Of a stretch of DNA of 64,000 bases, positions 1 to 11,288 are shown in pieces. The DNA lies in contig NC_071334.1 in the NCBI RefSeq assembly GCF_027744825.2, forward strand, positions 2,995,937-3,059,936, written 5' to 3'. Position numbers and translations under genes: made by a program. Origin of the DNA: Synchiropus splendidus (lineage: Eukaryota > Chordata > Actinopteri > Syngnathiformes > Callionymidae). The notes beneath the pieces are model-generated. The model did no database searches. It was not told the origin of the DNA and worked only from the letters and a program-made list of their open reading frames with translations. Each line of letters starts with the position of its first letter. Position 1 is the stretch's first letter.

Positions 1-2
1 TT

Positions 3-2211
3 CAGGACAATGTGTTTGGAGCAGAGCGCGAGTTTGTGTCCTATAAGAGAGTCTTGTTTGAGATGGGTGAGGAGCACCGCAGCACGGTGGAGATGGTCTC
101 CTTCCACGGACTTGCCGCTCCGTGCCTCGCAGAGTGAGTGATTCAGTAGTGGAGCGTCGATGAGGCTTCATGAAACAGGGTCCTGACTTTCAGCGGCCAC
201 TACATGGCGCTGTCCGCTGTAAAAAGTTTGCACTTGAACAACTCATTCACATCATTTCGGAATCAAGAGCCCCATCTAGTGGCCTCTGAAAATGAGGACA
301 CTGTTACAGCAACCCTGCAATACTGTTTCATGAAGCCTCATCTACCCACCACTTGTAATTCAGATCTCGACCATGGAGGCTGTCACTTCATCACCAGAAC
401 CGTTCTCCTCTCAAACCACGATTCAGCATGAAGAAACCGAGTATCAAGCCAAGTCTAGAGTTCTCATCTTGTTCTTAAGAAGCCGAACCTTAAACCTGAA
501 GCTCACAGCGCCTCCCTCTGGCCAGGAAATGGTGCAACCATTCACACAGGTCTCACCAAGTCAGTCCAACGTCCAGGTCATCACTGACTCATGGCACCAC
601 ATCACAAGCACCCAGTCAGACCAAGTCCTGTGCCACATGTTCTTCTGACCATTTGATGATGAAGGTCTTCCGTCAGTTGACCAAGATGTTGTTCCATGGA
701 GGGATCAGTCGAACTTATGTCACATCCCTTGTACTTCTCTCCAAGTCATGCCTTGATCTGGAAACTGACTGTTGAGCATTTAGAAATGGAAGACTTGAAG
801 GCGCAGACACGGTTCTCTTCTTCCTCTTCAGTCGACCAGCAACATTGAAGCACCTGCCTTTGCTCATCAAAGCCATGGGCTACTGATGTCTTCCACCCTG
901 AGTCACAAGGCAACTGAGCAAGCTTTGTCTTCCAGATGTGGCCTGATGGCCGGCTATATGGAGGTGGTCAACATGGATCCTCAGGTGAAGATGTTCGTCG
1001 ACACAACGTTAACCGCCGACATCAATGCGCCGGTCAGCGGACAGCTGGCTCTGGACATGATGCTCAACCCACCTCAACCTGGAGAACCGTCTTGGCCCAA
1101 ATACACACAGGTACAAAATCAAAGCAACAATACTTCTGACTCTGATGACCACCTTTCCTCCCATCAAAGGAGACTCTTCATGTCCGGACGGCAATTTCTG
1201 ATAATGCTAACCGAGCTCTGGAGCTCCTCAACGGTCTTCCCGGCGTGAGCTGCCTGCCCGTGAGCGCCGGAATCTTCCTCTACCCTCATCTACGTTTACC
1301 TCCAGAGACTTGGGATCAGGTCGAGGTTGGTGGAGACAAGCTCCCATGAAACTAGTGTCTGGGTTCATCTTGTCCTGCTGGTGTGTTGCGTGAAGCCCAT
1401 AGAGCTGCACAGTGCTGACAGAGGATTGTGGATGAAGTAAATGAAACTGACTCCTCACTGTGCAGCAACCGCCTGGTCTCACCCTGATCAACCAGGCGGT
1501 GGTTGACCTCACGTGCCTTCTGGCATCAGAACTATGCCGGAGCACAGGTGCTTGCCCCCGGTTCTGACAACCGGCAACTCAACAGCCTGACATGTTTAGC
1601 TCTGAACATTTCAAATGTATTCTCAGGTACTTTTCACAAAGCATCACCTCTGCTCTGTTCTGTTAAAAAAAAAACAGTCAATAATAATTGAAAATACAGT
1701 ATAATGTAAGTAAGTAATGTAAGTAAATACGTATTTTTGAATCAAAACACTATTAATTTGACATCAAATTGCGCAGGCGAAGTAAAATTAAATACGTTGA
1801 ATTTATAGATAAATTCATAAATATTTATTTACATGTCTGACGCTACAAAATGTTAAAATTCTCCAAAACCATTTGAGCTCAGAAAGTTCAAAATGAATAC
1901 AAATGAATATGTGTTTCTCAGAATTCGGCTGCCAGTTGGTACTGCAGAAAACTTTTGGAAGAAGAGAGCGTGTTGGTCGGTGCTGGACACGAGGACTCGA
2001 TGGGCAGCTTCCACTTGAGGTGCCGTCGTCATCATCATCATCGTCATCATCATCATCGTCATCATCATCATCGTCATCATCATCATCATCATCATCATCC
2101 TGTTTCTCCACCAGACTCTGCATTCTTCTGCCGAGCGAAACCCTGGAGGACGTTCTGACCCGTCTCAAGTCTTTTCACCTCCGTCACTTTGGTCGACATG
2201 AAGTCAGGTGA
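3..2211 (+). CDS. alanine aminotransferase-like protein, copy 1 (3' part; probable pseudo-enzyme)
   Basis: Partial gene cut by the left edge. Exons read as 3-133, 936-1110, 1170-1319, 1922-2019 and 2115-2211, all with GT/AG borders and matching phases, giving the last 216 residues. The protein follows the fold-type I alanine aminotransferase (GPT) pattern: the QDNVFG strand, ECGLMAGYMEVVNMD, NPPQPGEPSW, a LLEEE...GAG stretch and GSFHLR. Active family members catalyse alanine + 2-oxoglutarate to pyruvate + glutamate, using PLP bound to a lysine in an SFHSTSKGYMGECG-type loop. Here that loop reads SFHGLAAPCLAECG, so the lysine is alanine. The phosphate-binding arginine of the FRGGY motif is also changed (LMAGY). 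The carboxylate-binding arginine in FHLR remains. The reading frame is open, the splice sites are intact and a second copy follows at once, so it does not look like an ordinary decayed pseudogene. Family assignment is strong; lack of activity is inferred. Confidence 0.85.
145..352. mobile_element. palindromic MITE-like element with two CTCF-type motifs (copy 1)
   Basis: The left arm (GATGAGGCTTCATGAAACAG, then a CAGAGGCCAC-like part) is the reverse complement of the right arm (GGCCTCTG... to CATGAAGCCTCATC), around a centre of roughly 60 bp. The same element recurs near 11.05, 32.1, 41.2, 46.0, 51.3 and 58.1 kb. It starts about 11 bp inside the intron that follows the first exon in the window. 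The motifs at 197-210 and (reversed) 269-282 each differ by one base from the CTCF core CCASYAGRKGGCRS. No coding capacity. Confidence 0.75.
353..935 (+). other. rest of first visible intron of aminotransferase copy 1
   Basis: Non-coding intron sequence between the exons ending at 133 and starting at 936. Apart from the MITE at its start I see no gene or recognisable repeat. Confidence 0.5.
2025..2099 (+). repeat. (TCA/TCG)n trinucleotide microsatellite filling a micro-intron
   Basis: About 75 bp of TCA repeats interrupted by TCG. It occupies most of the 95-bp intron 2020-2114 of aminotransferase copy 1. Open frames rich in Ser, His or Asp across it are repeat artefacts. Confidence 0.95.
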
Positions 2212-2342
2212 GTTCACTTCACCATGACATGAATCATAGAGGTCATGGGGTCCGGCCCTGCGATGCATGTGAGAGTCTGTGTGTGTAAGGCCCTGCCTCA
2301 GTTACCCTCCTGGAGGGCATTTCACTTCTCCAAGAGAGAATG

Positions 2343-2348
2343 TATAAA
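2343..2348 (+). promoter_or_regulatory. possible TATA box of aminotransferase copy 2
   Basis: TATAAA lies 137 bp upstream of the proposed ATG at 2485 and 132 bp past the stop codon of copy 1. It is the only TATA-like sequence I see in this short intergenic space. Position alone supports it; a start through an upstream non-coding exon is equally possible. Confidence 0.25.
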
Positions 2349-2484
2349 GTAAAACAGTCGACGAGCCAGTTGGGTACACTATGGACTCGTAAAGCAGGTT
2401 TCGTACTCGGGGCCAAATGAAACAAAACCAAACCGCATCGTCGTGTCTTCAAGATCCACAGCACCTGCAGCTCGCGGCAGAGGC

Positions 2485-5400
2485 ATGAGCTCCACACTGG
2501 AGGTGAACCCTGTGGTCCGCAGGATCAGGTCCCAGACTGGCCTGAAGGATCGGGCGGCGCAGTTGGCACAGCAGGTGGCACAGGTGAGACCCAAGTCGGG
2601 CTAATTCGTAAACTGGGTTACAGGAGCTTCAGTGCTGATTTAACATGCAAACCTTTTATTTCTGGACACTTTATTTATCGACATGCAGCAAGTGTTTATT
2701 TTGCTGTCATGCAAGCAGGACAGGAACCATAGCCTCGCTGCAGTTACACACCGTGAATTCACTGAGATGTTTATCAGTCCGATTTAGCCCAGGAATTGAA
2801 AAAAAGAGTTTTGATATTGACTTAAATTGTATTCTATGGATCAAAAGCACTGGCATATGGTTTGAAGTTTAATGTCCTGGTAACAGAACTATGGGTGAAA
2901 CCTGATCTGAGACAGGGTGGGCAATTACATTTCCTTTAGGGCAGAAGAAAAACGTGACTTGAATTTACCTTCAATTTTGTGACGATAAAATTATGAAACG
3001 TTATGAAATGTATAAATATTATTCATATAGAACATGAAAACTTTATTTGTGGAGCAACACATATTGTTTCACGAGATTTTTTTACGGAGTAATATTTGAC
3101 ATCAACGGAGAGCTCAAACAAAAAGAAAAATAGAATTCAAATGCCAGTGACTGTTTTTTCTTTTCTTTTCTACAAAGGCCTAAAATCACTCAGTGATGAA
3201 AAAAGGACATTTTTTATTCATGTGCATTTATGATTTTTGAAATATATATTTGCATGATCATATTCTTTACTTTTACCTGCACTTCCGATCTCTGATCCTT
3301 CACGGAGATCTTTTTATTATTTTTTTTATTTTGTTAAAATTCAAATATTTTTCTTCTTACAGTGGTGATACTTATTTTATTCCTATTTTGTCCTTTATTT
3401 TTACTTTCTTCCATTTGTTTGTCTATTTCCTCTTCTATATCCATCCATCTGTTATATCAGTCATTGAACATGTTTTTGTGGCCGTCTTGTCTCTTCACTA
3501 GTGATTTTGGAAAGGCATTTTTGAATATTTTGTCCAACTAACTGGTTAATGTATACAGTGACTTGCCGTACTTCCATGTTTCTGCCATGAAGCTTCTGGC
3601 TCTGCACAGAAAAGCCTGGTTTAATGTAGAACGTTTGCTCATCAGGGGGTCCAGAAGCCATTCACCAGGGTCATCGACATCAGCTGTGGTGACTCCCACC
3701 AAGTGGGAATGTCACCCACCAAGTTGGTTCGCCAGGTGGGTGTTTCTCCCATTTCTCCCCTCATATCAGTCGCTTGATGTCGTCCGTCTTCCCTGTCAGG
3801 TTTTGGCGGTGTGTCTGCACCCTGACCTGCTCCAGGACCAAAGTCTCCCTCAGGATGTCCGACAGAGGGCCCAGAAGCTGCTGGCAGCCTGCGGCGGAGG
3901 CAGTGTGGGTGCGAGAGAATTTTCCAGTTTCACTGTCTGTCATTCTATTGTTGCGTCACTGAATCACAACCCTGAGCCTGGGCTCCTGGTGGCTCTGCAG
4001 AGTCAACCTCTCTGCCACAACTGTTGAAAATGTTGGCGATGACCATGTCGCATGATCGCATCTAATAACGCAATTCCAACCAATCCCCACCAGTTCTGCG
4101 AGGCACGGTAACTTTTGCGATTTGGACATGAGGGATCCTGAATCAATTTCTAAATGTGCAAATTTCCATGAATAAAACGTAGAACAGACAGAAGTGAAAA
4201 GCGGAACTGACTTGTCACCCGAACACTATACGGGGCGGACGTAAACAAACATGGCCGACCTCAAGATCCATCTCTCTCCAGGCTGCTTCTACATCCCGAC
4301 CCTGTGGAACAGATCAGCAAGTGAGCCGCTCACACACAAGTTTGCCTCTCAGACTCCGCCCCCATCCAAACCTCCATCAGGCTCCGCCCTCGTGAGGAGC
4401 TCGGGAACAAAATAACCAACGCTTACAACACACTTTCAGCCCAGAAACTACCCAGGGAACATCATTATAAAAAAGATGGACTTATTTTATCATCAGTGTT
4501 TTTATTCTGCATGTACATTTATTTATCCGTTTATTTTGTGGGTTTGCACTTTAAATACTCACTGTTTTTTGCCAACCAAGGAATATTTCCTCAAAATCAT
4601 TGCACTGCATTGCATTGAACTTTCACCGCAGTATTTTTTGGTAAAATCTGCCACAAAATCAGATATTTTTGGCCTCAACAATGAAAAGAAAAACAAGTCT
4701 GATAAAGGAAAAAGTCTGGAGGGTCTAATCTTCCGTCTCTAAGTGGTAATACTGTAATTACTGCTTTGAATTTTACGGATATATACAGGTAGCTCACATT
4801 AGTCGACGGACTCAAGCGCCAACAACTCCAGTGACCTCTCGCTTTCTTTCAGGTTCCTACTCCCGAACATCTCGTGGAATCCCACAAGTCCACAGAAGTA
4901 TCGCCGAGTTCATCACGCGGCGGGACGGCGGCGCCCCTTGCAGCCCCGACAACATCATCTTCTGCTGCGGCTCCCAACGGGCTTTACTGGTACGACAAAC
5001 ACTGATGGCTACAATGAGCGAAAGAATTAAAAATATCGTGTTCAGCTGTTTGGGCACTTGATGGCGAGTGGCGAGGGAAAGACCCGGACCGGGATGTTGA
5101 CGCCCTCTCCCTGCCCCCACACTCTGCCTATGCTGCTGGATGAGTGCGGGCTGGTCATGGAGTCCTACCACTTAAAGGAGGACAACAACTGGGCCATCGA
5201 CCTGGAGGAGCTTCATCGAGCTCTGAAGGACAGTAGAGGGCGCTCCGAGCCGCGAGCCATTTACATTAGTAACCCTGGAAACCCAACAGGTGGACAGATG
5301 GAATTTCCGACCCTCGTTCTAATGAGCATAATATTTAAGAATCTATTCAGAGCGAAGATGCAATTCGTCTTCTTCAGGTCACGTCCAAGTCAGAGAGACA

Positions 5401-8140
5401 ATCGAAGACGTGATCCGATTCGCTGCAGCTGAGCGGCTCGTCATACTGGCAGAAGAGGTGAGAGCGAAATATGGTTCTTGGGTTTGAGTTTTCAGTGACG
5501 TCTTGTGGCATTTCCCAGGTCTACCAGGACAGCGTCTACGGGGAGGACCGAGAGTTTCTGTCCTACAGGCGAGTCTTGCTGGAGATGGGGGCCGGATACG
5601 CAGACACGGTGGAGATGGTCTCGTTCCACTCTCTGTCCAGTGCCTGCATGCAGGAGTGAGTCAATGGTTCTTCACGACTCTCCTCTATTGTCACTGTCTG
5701 AGTCATGGAGCTGCCTCTGGCATGGATGCGCTGCTGCTTTCAGTCCTGTCCAGTTCCGGCTGGCTCTGCCAGCTCCTGCGCTTTAGGGATGAGCCACGTC
5801 TCCAAACGTTTCGCCTTACACTTGAGAGTTCTGTCCTTCAGCCCACAAACGTTCTTATACTCCCTGGTCACTGGGTACAGAGGGAGAGCCTGGAGACTTG
5901 AAGTTCCTCAAATCTAAGTGGTCTTTCTTCTTGTCCAGGTGTGGCCTCAGAGGAGCCTATATGGAAACTATTAATCTGGACCCATCGGTCAGTGCATTTC
6001 TACAGAACATGCAGGCGACCTCCTCCCCTGCGATTCTGCCTCAGCTGGCGATAGACGTCATGGTGACTCCGCCCACTCCAGGAGAACCGTCTTATGAAAA
6101 CTACCGACAGGTAGCCTTTGACCCTTCATACAGAAACACCACTGTTCAGATGCAACTACTATATTTTTTAAATTACCTTTTTAGCATTTGAAATATCATT
6201 GATTGCCATGAGCTCAGTCAGACAGCTGGTGAGAGTAGTGAGATGGAACTCACCAGGTGGAACTCATGCGTCTCCAGAGAGTGATGGAGACCCTTAAAAA
6301 TGGGGTGTCAAGATGATATTCAAGGCCAACATCTTGTCAGTTATGGGGCTTTGATCTCCCGTACCTTCATGTCTTTTTAACTACGTGGCTTCAATTCTTC
6401 TTCTTTTCCTTTCGGCTTCTCCCTTCAGAGGTGGCCAAAGCAGATCATCCTCCTCCATCTCCCCCTGTCCTCTGCTTCCTCTTCTCTCAAACCTACAAAC
6501 CTCATGTCCTCCTTCGCCACCTCCATCAGTCTCCTCTGTGGCCTTCCTCTCCACCTTCTGCCTGGCAGTTCCAACATCTCAACATCTTCATCTACCAATG
6601 TACTGGCTCTCTCTCTCTCCTCTGTACATGTCTTTTCAACATCTTCACCTTCTTTTTCCTTCAGCTTCTCCCTTCGGTGGTGGCCACAGCAGATCATCGT
6701 CCTCCATCTCCCCCTGTCCTCTGCTTCCTCTTCTCTCAAACCTACAAACCTCATGTCCTCCTTCACCACCTCCATCAATCTCCTCTTTGGCCTTCCTCTC
6801 CACCTTCTGCCTACGACATGGCTTCAATTTGATGCTAAAAATGGAGCAAAATGACCACTGATGTTGGGCAAAAACTCCCCGGTCTCCTGGTCTCCGGCTC
6901 AGCGTCTCTAGGGACTTGCCCCTGCTGGCTCTCGTGGTCAGTGGAGTTTAAGACCTCTGCCTCAATGGTCCTCCAGAAAACCACCACGCGTTTTCAGGTT
7001 TCTCTTCATCTATTTTTGAGTTTTGACAAACCAATAATGAACTGAGCCAAAAATCGAACTGCCATTATTCCACTTCAAAGTCCGGAACCAAAATCAGCAG
7101 GTGAACAGTCAGAAACCAAATCGACGTTCAGATGCAACCAACTGACCCAAACTGACGGAGAAAATAAAACAAAATCCGCAGCTGATTCTTCTTGTTTCAG
7201 GAGGTGGAACAAACTCTGACGACTCTGGCGGAGAACTCACGGAGAGCCTGTGAGCAGTTGAACAGTATCCCGGGAATCAGCTGTCAGTCAGCAGGAGGCG
7301 GGATCTTCCTGTTTCCTTGTGTGCAACTTCCTGTCTCCTGGATCAACGAAGCCAAGGTCAGGCTTCATTGCAGCATTGCTGTTTGTGGGTGCAACATTGC
7401 GTTGTCGTCACTAGCTTACAACTAGAAACTGACCATACGTGACCTTCTGCCTTGAACTGATGCCCCTCAACCAAGCCACCGTGGAAGCAAATTTACATGA
7501 AACAAACCAAAGTCACGGCGTGTGGTCCATTAAAGCCTGCAGGGTCCCTGACCTGCCATATTCATGAACTCGCTGTGCTTCAACGCTCTCTTCAGATCTG
7601 CGGCCTGCAGCCCGACCAACTGTACTGCCAACGATTTCTGGAGGAGGAAGGAGTTTGTTTGGGAGCAGGAAGTGAAAACAACAAAGGTTTCCACCTGAGG
7701 TGAGAAGCTGAGCGAACTGTGTCCACAAAAATAGTTACAAATATTTTAACTTGTCTGCGTTTTCACAATATATAGATATTGACTGAATTATAGATGTTGT
7801 TTTAAACTGTTGCTATTTTAAGGAAGATCAAAGGAGTATTTTTGTCCAAATACATTTTTTGTGCAAATGAAGAGGAAAGGTTTTTAAATGAAGATGAAAG
7901 CTGGATTTCTTTGAAAGACTTCCAACTGACATGTTAAAAAGGGTGTGGTGGCTCTCAGCTTAGTAAACTTGGCCTCCCACGAGGCTGCGAGTTTTGCACT
8001 TTGATCCAAGAGATCATTTCCTCATTGTTGACCCTTCTCTGTTCCTGCCGCTCAGGATTTGCATTCTGGTTCCACCGCCTCTGCTGGATGAGGTTCTGCT
8101 GCGCCTACAGTCGTTCCACCACAGGATTCTCAACCTTTAA
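2485..8140 (+). CDS. alanine aminotransferase-like protein, copy 2 (probable pseudo-enzyme)
   Basis: Eleven exons with consistent GT/AG borders and phases: 2485-2583, 3646-3735, 3800-3908, 4853-4989, 5046-5289, 5378-5457, 5519-5655, 5939-6110, 7201-7356, 7596-7699, 8056-8140. They encode 470 aa, against about 496-520 for typical ALT. In order it matches the family: STLEVNPVVRRI, GVQKPFTRVI, VLAVCLHPDLL, ITRRDGGAP, ASGEGKTRTGML, SNPGNPTG, EEVYQDSVYG, ECGLRGAY, IPGISCQSAGGGIF and GFHLRICILVP. The PLP-lysine loop reads SFHSLSSACMQECG: serine replaces lysine. The aspartate that pairs with the PLP ring nitrogen (LADEVYQ) is glutamate (LAEEVYQ), and the tyrosines of the QYPLYS segment are gone. Arg in LRGAY and FHLR, and Asn in NPGNPTG, remain. 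ATG 2485 is chosen because it opens the conserved N-terminal stretch; an upstream exon cannot be excluded. The gene lies 273 bp after copy 1 on the same strand. Family assignment is firm; loss of transaminase activity is inferred. Confidence 0.88.
4135..4412 (+). repeat. dispersed repeat, paired with an inverted copy at 25.3-25.5 kb
   Basis: This stretch inside intron 3 of aminotransferase copy 2 reappears in reverse complement at about 25262-25505 with roughly 85-90% identity by eye. Shared parts include CACCCGAACACTATACGGG, GAACAGATCAGCA and GAGCCGCTCACACAC. No coding capacity seen. Family unknown. Confidence 0.7.
6405..6830 (-). mobile_element. LINE ORF2 C-terminal remnant, tandemly doubled
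   Basis: On the minus strand two consecutive blocks (about 6650-6830 and 6405-6640) encode variants of an ELPGRRWRGRPQRR / MEVAKEDMRFVGLREEEAED tail. This resembles the C-terminal end of fish RTE-like endonuclease/reverse-transcriptase proteins. A third fragment lies at 13660-13925. There is no RT domain; these are 3' scraps in an intron of aminotransferase copy 2. Confidence 0.65.
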
Positions 8141-8209
8141 GTGAACACAACTTCGGAGTGTCACGATCAACAACGATGCAACAGATGGTCAACGATCATG
8201 CTGCTTTAC

Positions 8210-8215
8210 AATAAA
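8210..8215 (+). terminator. polyadenylation signal of aminotransferase copy 2
   Basis: AATAAA, 70 bp after the stop codon at 8140. A canonical signal in the expected place; the cleavage site itself cannot be seen. Confidence 0.65.
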
Positions 8216-10106
8216 TCCATTCACTTTGACTGTTGACTCTCCTTTTTTTCTTGTCCTAAAACCCACTTGATGCCATGCTGTAGCTCCTGTATGGATCCCC
8301 ACATATATGGACTTATATGGGTATATGGAGTAGTTTTCACTTTTGATGTGCTTTTCCTTCTGTTTTTTTGAGTGTAGAAGAGAAGTGAATGTCAATGATT
8401 TGTAGCTCCAGTGTTTCCGTAGTGGTTCGGATGAAGCTGAGGATGGTGCTCTTCTCGTCTGTTTCTGGCCAAAAATCGTTTGCCTATAAGTAACACTGTT
8501 TTTTTTCGAAGTTTTTTATTTTGTATAGTGTAATTTAGCATTGTGTCAATTAGCATTGAGCTAGCAGAATTTTTGATGTACGAATGTTGTGCCAAATTAA
8601 TGACATTTGAATGTTTGTCTAGTCTTACAGTGTCTTTAGTAAAACAATCGGGAACGGCATCTGCCAACTTACGCTGGAGGAAGGGCAGAATATCACTATT
8701 GTATTTTCTGTAACATTGGATTAATATTGACAATGACAATGTATTTTTGGTGTGTAACACTGGTTAAGTAAGTTTGAGTCAGTTTGAATAACAGTTGAAT
8801 TATATATATATATATATATTCCAACTGTTATTCATCATTGTTATGAAGCTCAACATGTCATCGTCTGTTTACTTCAGTCAGTTTCAACAGGCCCCAGTGA
8901 AGTAAACATGCTCGAGTTTAACATAAATCTGAATGGAGTCAAGCTTCCTCTGTTTGCCACACGGTGTCACTGTTCGCAGAGAAAAGCAGTCCCACTGGTG
9001 GCTTGGTTCACAGATGCACCGGACAGACAAAAATCATGAAAAACAAAATCAAATGGTATTGGACAACGAATGGATAACATGGGGTTCATCGAACCAAAGA
9101 GTCTTCAGCAAAGACCTGGTGGAGAGCGTGTGCGAGGATGAGGAGGGGGCGAGTCAGCGGGGGGCCTGGACCTCAGCCTGGTGGGTGAAGGAGTGAGCTG
9201 CGGTCGCCAGGCCTCAGCCTGGCAGCTCATTAGAGCCTGGGCGCCGGATGATTTGACAGCCCACCATTTTACGCCTCCCCCACTTCCACCATCGTGGAGT
9301 GAGGTCTCGCACATGTCATTATTGTCTCTGGAGGGATGGTTCCAGAAAAGCTGGCTTCCTCCTCCGCCTTGAGTATTTTCACATTGAACTGCTGCTCAAA
9401 ACAGAGGAGCAGACGTGTGTTACAAATATATATATTTTCACACTACGGTTGTTGTGATGTAGCTTTGGTTTTAGAGCTTCACCTTCATTCATGAATATTG
9501 AGGCTCTTCCTTCTCACTGTTGCCACAGAACTTTCCCCAGCTCAACAGACCTCATACCATTTGGACAGTACGAGGACCTGTGGCTACAGCTGTGGCTCCA
9601 CTCCGAGTCTCTGGTGGGTGTCTCAGCTGCAGTTAAAGCCGTCTAAATTTGGTCTCAGTCATCGCTGGGTTGTTGCGGAGCCATTCTCTGCATCAAGGAA
9701 CCAATGCTGTCGCCTCATAGCAGTGCTCACAAGAACTGTGACTCATGGGTCGACTCGCTCAGCCACCTCGTTCATGACACATGGGTTAATGGACACTTGT
9801 GTTTGGGTCCTCACTCGTCTCTCCATGGTGGTCATAACAACTTTGGATGTAACTGGCTTGAACGTTCTCTACATGGCGCTCGTATTCCTACCTCAACAGG
9901 TCGTCATGTGAATGTCAGCTTCCATTTTTCTTGGTCTCCTTTCGCCGGCAAATGTGATTAGATGTTCATGTTAATCCAATCTGAGTTTGGCCGTTTTGTT
10001 TGGCCATATGCCCGCTCTCGCACGCACATGCACCCTGTCACATGCACCGACATGCACGCACACCTGCTAACTCACGCGCACACGCACATTGCTTGGATCT
10101 CTATCC
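8216..10106. other. intergenic, no gene recognised
   Basis: Short open frames here show no recognisable protein family, no splice-consistent exons and no codon bias. It contains a small hairpin with a (TA)n loop at 8786-8833. Confidence 0.6.
8786..8833. repeat. inverted repeat around a (TA)n loop
   Basis: GAATAACAGTTG at 8786-8797 is the exact reverse complement of CAACTGTTATTC at 8822-8833. The loop is largely TATATA. Probably the core of a small fold-back element. Confidence 0.7.
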
Positions 10107-10220
10107 TTGTGGGGACCTCTCATTGCCATACCCCTTTCCCCAGCTTCTCACACTAAACCTAAACATCCATAACACATGGCTCACCTGAACCCGGACCCTG
10201 AACCAAACTGAAAGCCAATT
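10107..10220 (+). repeat. dispersed repeat (copy near 55.5 kb)
   Basis: TTGTGGGGAC..., CCTTTCCCCAGC, AACACATGGCTCACCTGAAC and GAACCAAACTGAAA occur in the same order and orientation at about 55468-55585. A CA-rich tract lies just upstream. A common type of fish interspersed repeat; family not assigned. Confidence 0.65.
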
Positions 10221-10540
10221 ATTATTATGACCCAGTTGTTTTGAAGTCTTCACCCTCAGACACACTCACACACACACACAGAGAGACACCAGTAAAACAG
10301 AAAACAGCAACTATCGGATGTCTTCAAATGTGTGAACATTTGTCATTCAGTGTGAAATATGTTCCCCGTGTTGTTGTTGAGCGGAAGGAAAACTAAAAAA
10401 GTTACAGTTATTAATAAAACCATAAAGGTGTGAGTGCTTCTGCGAGGGCGTCCCGCTATATCGCTTTAGTCACACTGTTGCCATGGAAACCTCTTCCGAA
10501 GCAGCGCTGCATCTTGTTATCGCTGTGAAGACGTGTTGCA

Positions 10541-10541
10541 A

Positions 10542-10574
<33 letters not shown>

Positions 10575-10590
10575 CACACACACACACACG
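10541..10590. repeat. (CA)n microsatellite
   Basis: About 50 bp of CA dinucleotides with one CG interruption. Confidence 0.95.
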
Positions 10591-11052
10591 TTCCTGGAAA
10601 CAGAGGAAACACAGCGACTCCTCTCACCATCTTGTTGTCAGCTGAGGTCTGGACACGAGGCATCAGGAGAATGTGTGGGTTTTGAAGGGACAGGTAGCGG
10701 CTTATCAGATCAATCAACAGGTTCCTTCACTCGTGAACAAGACCCAAACCAAGCCAAAAATCTCAGCAACAATTTTACCTTCTACCGTCTTATTGTGCCT
10801 GTGACTATGTCTAGTTTAAATTACGTGAATATAAACCTGCTTAACCATGTTGCTACAGAACATTTGACAAGGGTACAAGTCACAGGTTAGCGGGGGTGAC
10901 ACTTTTATTCGGCAAGTACCAGGCAGCTGTCCACGCAAGGCCAGGCAGAAGATGAACGTGAAGTTCCCAGTGTCATTCCAGGTAGAGCACCTGTGCGGGC
11001 TCCCTGCCTCCATACCTGGTTTTCCTTATTATTGCTGATCTAACTTTCATTT

Positions 11053-11288
11053 AGTGAAGGGATGGTGAGGTTTCATGACACAGTATTGCAGGATTAATGA
11101 GGCTTCATGAAACTGTGCTGATTTTCAGAGGTCTCCAGATGGTGTTGTAAAATGTTTGGACTTGAACGTCTTATTCAGTGAAACCTCACATCATTTCTAA
11201 ACCAAGAGCGCCATCTAGTGGCCTCTGAAAGTTAGGACACGGGTTCATCAACCCTGCAACACTGTTTCATGATACTTACCCATCACTA
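11053..11288. mobile_element. palindromic MITE-like element with CTCF-type motif
   Basis: Same element as at 145-352: GAGGCTTCATGAAACTGTG on the left, inverted GGCCTCTGAAAGTTAGGACA and CATGATACTTACCCATCACT on the right. The right arm has a perfect reversed CTCF core at 11208-11221; the left arm motif is mutated. Confidence 0.75.

Noticed and set aside
1815..2211. Open frames with long Asp, Met, Ser or His runs
   Set aside because: They are translations of the (TCA)n microsatellite in the micro-intron; the correct exons flank it.
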